Assembly: GCA_038049695.1 (NCBI GenBank)
Contig: CP142455.1
Coordinates: 21,737,501 to 21,801,500 of the forward strand
Direction: 5' to 3'
Source: Cinnamomum chago
Lineage: Eukaryota; Streptophyta; Magnoliopsida; Laurales; Lauraceae
Length of the DNA: 64,000 bases
The notes below the pieces were generated by a model, which was not told the origin of the DNA, ran no database searches, and saw only the letters and a list, made by a program, of their open reading frames with translations. Below, piece by piece: positions 32,967 to 44,500 of the stretch; the stretch's first letter is position 1, and the number at the start of each line of letters is the position of its first letter. A program made the position numbers and the translations under genes.

Positions 32967-33770
32967 GCTGTTTATAAATATAAAATTAGTTTATAATAGT
33001 GATATGAATAAAAGGTAAATATGTATACATAAACAGTGCCCATGGTGAAAGGCTAAATGTATGTTTAAAGTAAATGCATTGTGATATTCTAAGGGTGTAC
33101 TAATTGTATTGTTAAACAATGCCATACAGAGACTATGCACATTTTAAACCTTCAACCAAAAAGGGATTATGAAAACAAAATAAGATAGTGTAACTGTAGG
33201 AGCATATCCACCTTTTATAACAATTTCATAGGACAAGGCAAATGTGCTGTTAAAATTTCTAAATCTTGTAAAAAGAAATAGATGAAAATGAATTAACATG
33301 GGGCATGAATGTTGTATTTTATAGTTTGGGTTAGAATAAATAATACAGTGAAGAAGAGAAGTGATTTATTTATTGTCAAATACATGTAAATTTAAAACCC
33401 TAAACCCAAAAACGTATGTGCAAATTAAAGATGGTAGTGTCACTTTAAGAGCAAATATCCACCGTTCAAAACTCTAGATGCACTTGGGTGCCATTTTCTG
33501 GGGTAGTAAAAAAGTTGCACAGTTAAAACCCTAAACCCAAAAACGTATGGAAAATCAAAGATGGATGTGTTTTTTTCGGAGCAAATATCCACCGTTCACA
33601 ACTCTAGATGCACTTGGGTGCCATCTTCTTGGACAGAGCAAGCTCATTCATTACTTGTCTAGGGCTGGTAACATATAAAAGGAAGAATATGAATCAACAA
33701 GTTGGGTGAATGAAAAGTTTTAGGGAAACTATCAAAACTAATAATAAAGATTCAAGTGTGTACTTACCTC
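32967..33770. other. upstream region or long intron of the transposase gene, with repeats
   Basis: It is AT-rich with no coding region of its own. Two related units at about 33397-33520 and 33521-33645 share AAAACCCTAAACCC, GAGCAAATATCCACCGTTC and CTAGATGCACTTGGGTGCCAT. A weaker third copy lies near 33145. The AAACCCTAA telo-box motif is a known plant promoter element. Confidence 0.55.
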
Positions 33771-33853
33771 TTAAAGGAGTGCAACCATCACCCTTAATGG
33801 ATTGAATAAAGAGCTGCAGCTCTTGTTCGTCGCCAGGTAGGGTTGCAGACATG
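33771..33853 (-). CDS. possible first exon of the MULE transposase gene
   Basis: The minus strand reads an ATG at 33853, an open frame encoding MSATLPGDEQELQLFIQSIK, and a strong donor AGAG|GTAAGT at its end. It is 60 bp inside the terminal palindrome. Joining it to the acceptor just before 32966 would not keep the frame, so it may be an untranslated leader, an upstream ORF or part of another splice form. Confidence 0.35.
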
Positions 33854-33911
33854 AGACGAACGATGAAAAGGGAAAAAGAAGACGCGAGACTGGGTATGTA
33901 ACTTATGAATG

Positions 33912-33929
33912 AGCGTCGATATCGACTAT
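33912..33929. promoter_or_regulatory. terminal copy of the 18-bp palindrome (right)
   Basis: The 12-bp core GTCGATATCGAC (33915-33926) is perfect, with one outer arm changed. It ends 122 bp inside the right end of the element, against 120 bp on the left. It also sits just upstream of the candidate first exon of the transposase. Confidence 0.85.
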
Positions 33930-33959
33930 AGCGCTAAAAGACAAAAAAAAAAAAGGTAA

Positions 33960-34051
33960 ACGTAACATTAGGGCCACTTCTGTCTATCAAGTTTTATTGG
34001 GTCTAAATTCATTAATAGCATGTTTAGAAGGATTTTTCCCGTTAAATCCCC
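33960..34051 (-). repeat. right terminal inverted repeat of the MULE
   Basis: This is the complement of the left repeat: GGGCCACTTCTG, TTTATTGGGTCTAAATT and TTTTTCCCGTTAAATCCCC occur in the expected mirror order. Confidence 0.85.
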
Positions 34052-36199
34052 TTTTCTTTTCTTATTAATATACACATACTTTGCCCTTTAGCAAAAAAAT
34101 TATTTGCAAGGGCTATCTAGTTAGGCCTGAAAAGGTAGCAGCCTAAGAATTGTTGGAATCTTTACTATTTTATATTAGCATCTAAAGCATATGAGGATTC
34201 TATATTTTCTTTGATATAAGTTAGCAGAAAATATTTTAATAAAAAAAACTTTGAAAATGTTATGACTATATTACTAACATTGTAAAAAAAGCTATTGAAA
34301 TATCAAAATATCCATAAAATGTGAGGCAAATAGATCATAATGGTTTCACTGAGGCTTCTTATTTGTTAACAAAACATATGAAAATTATTTAAAAATAGTA
34401 AAAAATTTGACTCCTTATTGCAATGGCCATTTAGGTAAAGGGTACCATAACACCATATTTTTAATTTGGCTGATCCCTTTTGCAAAGGCCCATCAGGTAG
34501 CTTAATTGGGTGATGTACGGCTACCAAAGGGCTGGACCCCACTATGTCAAAACTGCAAATATTCGACTGGAGCCAGTAAATGGGTCCCCTCCGTGTTGGT
34601 GTCAATGATTTCATTCGATACACTACTAGGTCTCTAGGCCGTCGATTAGTATTTGAGAACTTTAAAAGTCGCCAAACGATCGACATGCCCAAAGAAAACC
34701 CTAATTACAATCTCCATCTCTCTCCCTCTCTCCAAACCCCAACGAAAAACCCTAATCCCCAAATCTCCTTCGCTTGGTCATTGAGGCTTGAGCATTGAAG
34801 AGATTTGAACGTAGGATCTACGCATTTGCAGAAGGTCACCTGTCGATGGAGTTTTAGGGTTTTGTGGTTCATCGATCGACGCATCTAAATAGACATCATC
34901 ATTTCTGTTGACGTTGTTTGAAGCCATCATCAATTGACTGGTTTGATTTTCAAGAACTCCACTCTCTAACTCTTTAAGAAGAAAGCCATCTCTTTTAAGT
35001 TCTTTCTTCTATTGATTTTCTCCTCTTTTCGCCTTTCAAAAAGCTTTCTTTCCTTCTTTTCTAAAAAATCTATCTCAGCGATCGAAAGAAGAAGAAGAAG
35101 AAGAGGTGCTTTAGCTGCGGCACCCACGCGACTGGTGAGTGCTTTTTAGGGTTTTTCTTTGAAAGTTTCTATCCAAAACGAGATAAAGACTTCACCTTTA
35201 TTGATGCATACCGTTGGATAATCTCTATATAATATTGATAATTGACTGCCAAACTTTGAAATCGAAATTTACTTTAATTTTATTTTTGATGATGATGGAT
35301 GATGTATGTGGATCGGATGGACGTTCCAGATCTAAAATAAGGATGTGAGATGATGATCTAGGCCGTCATTTGGATTGTTTGATCATGTTGATATACTAGC
35401 AGTGTTGGAGTGGGTCCCCCATGGCCATGATCATGTGGGCCCCACTAACCTGGTTAGTGATGGAGCTTTCCTAGTCTTTAGGATTCATAAAATGCATATG
35501 CATGTCAATACATACTGAGAATAAAAGCAATTGGATGATCTTTTATTAAAGGTGGCTATAGAAAACCTGGATCTGCATTTTTAAAGCACCGCCCAGTTTG
35601 CGTGGATACTATCTAATGCATGACAATTGTCAATCAAAGGTGAGAAGGGGTGAGATGATGTGGTGGGTTAGTGCAGTATCATCTCCATGATTCTAGGCTC
35701 AGGATTTAATGGTTCTATTAGTGCATTATCTATCATGATTCAATCAATGGTTGATTTAGTCAGTTCAATGTTAGATTGGGAATGGTGGGTTTGTGTTTTC
35801 TGTGGGATTGGGTGGATCAAAGGTAGCGCCCATTGTTTGAAATGGAAATGGAGTTTGTTTTTCTGATTGCTAACCTGGGTTTTTATGGTGGCTTTCTTTT
35901 TGTTTCGAACGGTATTTTCCAAATTGTTTGATGTTGATACTGGCCGTAGATCTTGTGGTTTTGATTGGATTGTGGTTAGATGATTTTTTTTTTTTTTTGT
36001 TTGAATTGTTAGCTGTTGATATTGGTTATGGATCTGTTGATTTTGGTCAAATCTGTGGTTTGATAATCTTACTAGGGATTTGATCCAATTTATCATGTGA
36101 TTGCTTTAATTTGAAGAGGTTTTCATCCTATGGATTCAAGAACTGATTTTTTCTGTTGCTAATTTGAATTGGTGTAATTCATATTTCCTTCTTTCAAGG
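34052..36199. other. intergenic DNA with a leader-like segment
   Basis: No open frame is supported. At 34690-34770 there is a TC-rich, AAACCCTAA-containing stretch. At 35085-35160 (GAAGAAGAAGAAG then GGTGAGT) there is a donor-like site. Together they resemble a plant promoter and non-coding first exon, possibly of the gene whose fragment lies at 36200. Confidence 0.4.
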
Positions 36200-36672
36200 A
36201 TTTATTTGGCTGCGTGAAAACAAGGGAGGAAATATGATTGATTGCGGAACACTTTTTGCCATTGTATTTGCAGCAATGGGAGTAAACATGGAGACAACCC
36301 AGTTCTTCAAATGTGATTTCGAAGAGAATGATTCAACAGAAAGAGTGACCCTATTTCTAGACTTGGTATGTTGCTTGAATCTGACATGGCCTGCTGTTAT
36401 ACTTCTATTTAAGGTATTCAAATTCATCCTGACTTGCAACATGGCAATTGTTCATCTTAGTTATAACTGTTGAGAAGTTGATACTAGTTCTTGTAGTGCG
36501 TATTTCTGATAATGTGATTTTTACAGGCCAATGAACCCACAATCAAGCTCATCATCAGTTCAACACTTCTCGCATTGCTCTGACGACTTCTGAATATCTA
36601 GCTTATGAATGTGGGAAACATGTCTTAGTCATACTAATAGACATGTGTTCATATGCAAATGCGCTCTGTGAG
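36200..36672 (+). pseudogene. V-type H+-ATPase subunit B gene fragment
   Basis: Two exon-like segments (about 36200-36365 and 36527-36672), separated by a GT-AG intron, match the conserved centre of the vacuolar ATPase B subunit. The first encodes [19 protein letters not shown] and [16 protein letters not shown]. The second begins [10 protein letters not shown], changes frame, and continues [15 protein letters not shown] and [19 protein letters not shown] up to another GT. The intron shows the copy came from genomic DNA, not mRNA. The exons before and after are absent. The frameshift and substitutions mark it as a pseudogene. Confidence 0.85.
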
Positions 36673-36829
36673 GTAATAACTGTACTATCTTAGCTGTTGT
36701 AGCTCTCTAACAGTGGTCATTTATGAATGCTTATGCACGAAGCGTTGGACTGTTGGTTTGTACATATTAATGGGCTGCTACTGCTGCTGTTGTTTTATTG
36801 TTGAGGATTTATTGTTTTGGTATCATCTG

Positions 36830-36935
36830 CTATTTCTATTTCTGAAGTTTTAAATGGTTGTATTAGGCCTAAATTTTATGAGTCGGACTTGGTAGAAGAA
36901 ATATTCGAGGAAGGATCTGCTGTGCTTGCTGAAAG
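36830..36935 (+). other. possible exon fragment, unidentified
   Basis: An open stretch encodes ISEVLNGCIRPKFYESDLVE and IFEEGSAVLAE and ends at a GT donor-like site. The composition is protein-like, but I do not recognise the family and it does not continue the V-ATPase sequence. Confidence 0.25.
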
Positions 36936-38870
36936 GTTAGTAGTTTCTAGTATAACCCCAAATATAATATCTAATTTTCCCAGCTTCATAGGTGGCATTT
37001 ATCCTCATTGATAGAGAATTAAATAAAGCTTATGTGTTTTTTTTTGAAAACCTAGTCCTCCATTTTGCCACATCAAATGTGCGGCTGCACCTTGGTATTC
37101 TTTACATGCAGGGCCCAAGGTTCACCATCATGATCTAAATTCTTTATATGTTTGAGTCCCCTCTGATGGAGGATATCCCAAAAGATTTCCAGATTCATGG
37201 ACATTCATCATTTCGGCGATTAGACGAACACTTTTGTGGACTGTTTGGCCAAACAAGGGGTGGATAGGTCTCTAAATTCTGTTGTTTTTTCTATGTAATT
37301 TTGTTTTTGTTTTTGTTTATGTATAGTTCTTGTGTATCATCTCGTTGCCTTTATTGTGGGTGTCGGGCATCTGAGTTTCCTTGTATTCTTTTTCTTTTAA
37401 TCAATCTTTACTGTTACCAATTAAAAAAAAAAAAGGGAAAACAAAAAAGAAATTGTAATTAACCGTGAAAAAACCCATTTTGAATGTGAATCGATCTCCT
37501 AGCCTATCTGTCATCTTTGTTGTGTTTATTTTTACCAACACTTCATGCTTAACAATTCAGCATACTAACCATTTCTCTACATTTCTATGTGTGCACAATA
37601 TGCAGGAGAGGCGACAACCGAAGTGAAGACTGATCTTTGATCATATGATTAGATGTCCACTTGTAGTTGGAGAGTGGGCATATGTGTGGTCTTTGTTTGA
37701 TGCAGTTTAAAATGATGTGCATTCCAAGTTAATTTTTTTTGAAGATCAGCATTGAGTATTGGGCATCCTGAGGCTCAGGAGTTAGGAATCGATTAAAGTC
37801 ATGACTGGAAATTGGGGTTTGAGATCTTTTCTAACTCATATGGCTATATGAGCCAATAACCATTCACTTTTTAAGGGTAGCTTGTTATGAAGGTCTTTCG
37901 GAGATCTTTGATGGATTTTTCATTATATTTTACAAGGTTTAATTGTTTTAGACAAATTGCTTGCTTGCAAAGTCTCAACTTTGACTAAAAAACTATCTCC
38001 ATCTCTGTTGATCTCAAAAAAACGCATCTAAAAAAACCCATCTTTGTTTTACCCCGCCTCCCATATCCCTGCGCAGACCTTGGATCAAATTTTACATATG
38101 GGTTCTCTCTTTTAGTGTTGTGTGTTTTCAACCTCTCTGCTTTCCTCTGTTTTGTATAGTGGCTGAGGAGCCTCTTTCTTCCTGTTTTATACAGTGGTTA
38201 GGACTTGTCTGACCTTGCCCCGCATGAATTATTTTGATGGGTGTCTGATATAGCATAAGCACATGGCTCTATGTGCGATGAATATTACAGGCCAGAGGCA
38301 CACATATTTGGCTATGAACCGAAGGACGGGGATTGCTGAATTGGAGAATGAATCATCCATGTCAAGGCAAGCGTCCTTATTGATGTTGTGATCTTTATAC
38401 TAACTAAATCTCATTTGATGTGATGAAAACTTGTTATTTGCTTTCTTAGGCAGGTCAGCTCTTTTTATTGTCATAAATATTTGGTAGTAAGGTACACTAG
38501 AGTACAGAAAACCAGAGAGTACAATGAACTGTACATAGTTTTAACTGTGAACAGTTTCTTACAGAGTGCAATGAACTGGGGACAGTTTTCTACGCCTCCA
38601 TTTTTTTTCTTTCTGGCCTTTCTCATACAAAACTGCAGTCTACCGAACCAGAATTTATGCACATTTTCCTTTGTATATATGTGTTAGGAACAGTGTAGTA
38701 TTCTCATGTGGTAATTGCAATTTACAGGGGCATTTAAAGGTGAAAAGATGTTCAGTAAAGGAAGATTTCTGTCTCTGCCCATGGTTTTTGTAGCAACCGC
38801 GTGAGTCTATTTTTGCTGGTCCATGTGGTAAAATTATCTCAAAAGAGATGGTCTTCAAGGTGTCCATCTC
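36936..38870. other. AT-rich intergenic DNA
   Basis: Nothing coding can be supported. There are poly-A/T tracts (for example near 37423) and T-rich stretches but no bounded repeat. Confidence 0.5.
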
Positions 38871-39326
38871 TTAGGCATCATGTATATAATAACAAACCAG
38901 TAGAGAAATCCATTTCAGCAGTGTCAGTGGAGGAACTTTGAAAGGTGACAATGTCTGAGCTATCTTCCTCGCGATGTCAAAGTCCTTTCCCCTACATCTG
39001 AAGTCATCTAGCTCCAATGAAATTCTCTTTGCAAGAACTTGATCAGATCGAGAGCTGCCCTCAAGCTGTGGAGTCCCTTCAGATGTCTCCAATGACATTT
39101 TCTCTTTGCAATCTGCCTGGAACTTGATCAGATCAAGGGCTGCCCCCAAGCTATGGAGTCCCTTGGTCTGAAGTCCTCCCATTCTCATGTAGCTTGCTTC
39201 GCTTGCATGCTTTTTCGATGGGAATTGAGGAATGACAAACATTTTGATTGGTATTACTCCCTTGCAGTCCAGGGCCAGATGCACTACCTTAAAGACCTGC
39301 TTTCCACTTCTGCAGGCCTCCCTCAC
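38871..39326 (-). CDS. unidentified 151-codon open frame
   Basis: The longest open frame in this part of the window encodes a protein of mixed composition (KVVHLALDCKGVIPIKMF, GKDFDIARKIAQTLSPFK), ending at a TGA near 38871. It contains an imperfect repeat: the DNA at 39036-39080 and 39120-39163 shares AACTTGATCAGATC and GGAGTCCCTT. It may be the last exon of an unknown gene or a fragment. No domain is recognised and no upstream exon was found. Confidence 0.3.
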   Translation of the reverse strand: MREACRSGKQVFKVVHLALDCKGVIPIKMFVIPQFPSKKHASEASYMRMGGLQTKGLHSLGAALDLIKFQADCKEKMSLETSEGTPQLEGSSRSDQVLAKRISLELDDFRCRGKDFDIARKIAQTLSPFKVPPLTLLKWISLLVCYYIHDA

Positions 39327-39479
39327 TTCTGAAGATTTTAAATGTATTAGCGTTCCACCTTAAAGATTATAAGTGATTCTAATGAATTTTCAGGCTTTTA
39401 AAAAAATATTGAAAAACCTGGGATAACCTGGGCATGCCCTGGTTTTTCAATATATGTTTTTTTAATTAAAAAAAATAAA

Positions 39480-39678
39480 AACGACGGCCCAATGCCGTTA
39501 AACGACTGCCCCTTTTTTTCATTTTTCCCTACTGCCTTGGAGCTTTCGTTTTCCAAAAGCTAATGCAATATTAAGGACGGCCGTCTAACGGCTGAAGCCG
39601 TTGTTTTTCAGCCGTCGTTTTTCATTAAAACGACTGCTTAAGGCCGTCTTTTTCCATGTTTTTTTTTTTGGTGTAGTG
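39480..39678. mobile_element. partial CACTA-like MITE
   Basis: The right end TTTTTGGTGTAGTG is the complement of the CACTACACCAAAAA end of the MITE at 15165. The body has inverted repeats of ACGGC, GCCGTT and AACGACTGC type that can fold into hairpins. A left end with CACTA was not found, so it is truncated or diverged. Confidence 0.55.
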
Positions 39679-40147
39679 CCCAGGGTAGTCTGACCATTGT
39701 GGGCCAAAGCCCTGACGGCCCTTGGCCCTCCTAGTCCACAGTTAAGCTCTTGGACCGAAGAAAAGAATATCAAATTTTACTGTTTCTACACTGCCATCAG
39801 GCACTGAATGTGACCATGAAGTTTATTGAAGATTCAGACCAACATTGCAATGCAACATGCAACATTATGATAGAAATCTTATTTTTCTAGAATTTAATTT
39901 AGTAGGGTGATGGCTTGGCAATCATTTACTATCCAAGAGAAGAATCTATAATGGCATTGGTGAGTCCCATCTTTTAGCCTCTCAAGTTTAAGCCCTTAAT
40001 AGACTGCATAATTTCATTGCATTCTGATGAATCAAATACCAAAAACAAATTATCCTATTTTACAAAAGATAAATTGTCTCATAATTTTCTCTATGTATAT
40101 AGCACGGCATTAGTATTTTATAGCAGTTTTTCACTCTCCCTCTATAT
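39679..40147. other. intergenic DNA
   Basis: No gene, RNA or bounded repeat can be supported in this AT-rich stretch. Confidence 0.5.
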
Positions 40148-41337
<1,190 letters not shown>

Positions 41338-41534
41338 CAGTGGTGGACCCAGGAAATTGAACTTGAGGGGGGGCTCTGTGTAAAAGAAATATTGGGGGAA
41401 GGGGCAAATGTAAAATTAAAAAAAAAAACATATAAATTTCCAAAGTTTGTAGGGGAATACTTAAAGATTTTATGACCTTTCGAGGTATGGGTTGGGGCTT
41501 CGGCTCCAGACCCTTATACCTAGGTCCGCCCATG
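41338..41534. mobile_element. hAT MITE with perfect target duplication
   Basis: A 197-bp element with ends CAGTGGTGGACCCAGG and CCTAGGTCCGCCCATG. The terminal repeats match at about 12 of 16 positions. It is flanked by a perfect 8-bp duplication, CTTGTAGT, at 41330-41337 and 41535-41542. The CAGTGG(C/T)GGA start is typical of plant hAT MITEs. Confidence 0.88.
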
Positions 41535-41542
41535 CTTGTAGT

Positions 41543-44500
41543 GTGTGTAAAAAGACTTGATTTTCTTATGATGGGCTCCATGGGAAAAAAAAAAAAAAAA
41601 AAGGAGTAACAAGGGGAGTTCTTGTTTTTTTTTTTTAGACTATATTATATATATATTTTAGTGAATAATGGTTGTTGGGTTGGGGCATGGGTACCAATTC
41701 ACATGTCTATCGGAGCATGGAGGGTTTAAATTGATGATACATGGGTACCCATTAGAATTTTTTTGTACTTTTTATCTTTTTTTCGTGCCATGAAACAAAT
41801 CATTTTTGGGCTTCTTCGTAAAGTAATATTGTATTCCTGGCATGTATATTGGCATAATACGAGATAGGGAGGCTCTAACAGTGAAACAATCGTTTCAGAG
41901 GATGATTGTTCTCATAGCATAATTGTTCTTGTGATTTTGAATAAATTGTTCCCTTGATTAATTGTTTGCTTTAACAGACTAAATCCGGCATGGAATGCAT
42001 CCTCTGCTTCTATAGCCATCACAAGCTCTGTTCTAAAAATAAAATTTGAAGGGCTTTGGTGCCCCTCAATACTTTGTCCCTTTTCAAATATATTCATGTT
42101 CCTTTAGTACTGCACCTTTGGCGAATAATAATTCTTAGTGTCGTTGTTGAGGGTCATTTTAAATAATGGGTCTGTTTGCTTGGAAGAATTGTGAGAATTC
42201 TTGTATGAGATAATTATGAAAATTTCAAATTCTACTCCCAAAGTAAAATTCCAAATGTTCAACCCCCTCCAACATTTGGAATATTAGAATTCAAGGAATT
42301 CATAAGGCTCAAAGTTAAAAATTGAATCCGGAAAATCTTTTCTCAAACCTCTCCTAGTTTAATGGGTGGCTAATTCTCTTTCTTTTCTTTAGGAGGAACT
42401 AATAATGCAACATGGCTCTGCTTTAACGGTTGCACTATTAAACTGATCTTGAGTGGTGCCTATCTTCTTCATATAAAAAAAGATTCACAAGTTCTTTTTT
42501 TTTTTTTTTTTTGGTCTTTCTTGTTTTTACCTTGGCTCAATTTTCAAATTGATAGGCCCTTCATTAGATCGTTCAAGTAATGGAGTTAATCACAAGTCAA
42601 ACATGTGACGTAACCAACAATTAGTTACATACAGGTTGAGTTCGAGCCAGATCGACGTATTAAGCATACATCGATCTGTCTTCTAAATGATGAACCCGGA
42701 TCGGGAATAGAACCTATTTGACTGTTCCGGCTCCACCTATAAACCGTTTTGGACCCATTTTCAGTTCAGGTTCGGAGGGTTTTTCTTCCTTTCCTTTCCT
42801 TTTGCAGTTTATTTTTAAAATGATATCCTTGCTCTTATAATTGCACTGTAACTAAATGATTATGGCCCTCGCCAAATTTATTTGTAAAATGTGAAATCAC
42901 ATATCACATTGACATAATGAAGTGTTATATCAAGTTCATGATATATATTCTGACCAGTTGTGTGATATTTCAATATTCTGACCTATTGCTCAAGATTTTT
43001 TACGGTTTTCAAGTTAGGTCTATATTTTAACAGTTGACAAATCAGTCCTCATTAATGGAGAACTGAAACAAAACATCAAAATGTTAATAGAAGCCAAATT
43101 CTAAATCTAGCTAAGATGTCAGTGTAGGATATTTATTAGTAGAAGAAAAGTATGCTAAATCTAGCAAACATGAACAAATCAGTCCTCATTTGTAATAAAA
43201 TTAATTTTATATCTAAAATTGAAAATAATAACCATGAACTAATAATATAAACGAGAAGCCAAAATAACAAGGATTAAGAGAATTCATAACTACCTTTTCA
43301 AGGAATTTTATTGCCACCAGAAACGTCACTGAGAATATATCATTAGAGGTTATCTCTAACAATAGACTTGAGAAAAATAAAAAAACCTTTCCCCACCTAA
43401 GAATTGCAAAAATATTATAGAGCAAACAAATAAGCTATGTAATAACCTGCAGTTTTAATCATACTAGCTATATCAAACTAAAATGTACTTCAGCTTCTAT
43501 GATATAAGCTTGTCATATTACAACTCAAACCAAATTAAACTTAATTGCCATGCGATAAGTAATTAAAAATCCATAATAAAGCAAACCATCACAAACTTAA
43601 ATTAAGTCCAACAATCACAATTGCAATCCATAATTGCTTCATTCATCACCTAGAATCAAATCTTTGTCCAACAATCCCAGTATGCACTCCATGCTCCCTT
43701 ATTCACCTAGAAAAAAAATCAATTAATAAAGTTTTGCATATGAATTTTAAACTCTTAACTATAATTAATAGAATTAGATTACCTAAAAAATATCATGAAA
43801 CCTGTAAAACATAAACCCATTAAGTTATCTACTTAAGGAGAAAAACAAAAAACAAAAAAATTTGAAACCAAAGTGTCTAATATATTCTTAAAAAGGCAGC
43901 AAAATCAGGGGTTTAAGGGAGGTTGATGGAGACGACAAAGATGAAGGGCAGTTACAATGAAGCCATGGACAGGCTATAAAGCCGAGGTACATGAAGATGA
44001 AGATGAAAACTGAGGTACATGAAGATGAACCGGTACACGCGCTGGAACTTGTATTGATTTAGAACTGGATCGGATCTGTATCCAAATCTATAAATAGGTC
44101 CTAGACTTGAATTCATTTATCAATCGGAATCTAAATTAAGTTTCAAACGCATTTTTTTTTTTTGAGCTAGAGAATCCAAAGAGTTGGATATTCGAAAATC
44201 CATTCGCAACCCTACCAACAATGGGACCCGCGATAGTTTTGAGTGGAATTTGCAGTCTGTGCCAAAGGTTGTTAGCAATTTAAATTTTGAGGAGGTGAGG
44301 CCTCTCGAGGGCTTAATGGGAGCATCTCCTATTAAAAAGAAGAGTCCTTTAGTTTGGGTATCTCATTAATGAGGTAAACTTTCATTTAGTATGATAATTA
44401 ATATGATAGTAAAATTATCAGCATTATCCAGCATCAGAAGCTTTTTTAGAAAAATATCATTCATCAATGGTAAAAATCCAATCCACACAATACAATATCA

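Larger units (their letters stand above)
22206..34051. mobile_element. Mutator-like element (MULE) with PMD-Ulp1 gene and mudrA-type transposase
   Basis: An 11.8-kb element. Its ends are inverted repeats of about 80 bp: the left starts GGGGTTTTAACGGGAAAAA and the right end is the complement of GGGGATTTAACGGGAAAAA. Both continue through AATTTAGACCCAATAAA and CAGAAGTGG. The flanking 9-mers (TTCTCTTAT and TTTTCTTTT) match at 7 of 9 positions, an imperfect candidate target duplication. Inside are a plus-strand PMD-Ulp1 gene, a convergent minus-strand transposase, a palindrome array and a 101-bp tandem array between them, and a Copia fragment near the left end. MULEs carrying ULP-like genes (Kaonashi type) are known; this arrangement of arrays is, to my knowledge, not described. 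Confidence 0.85.
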
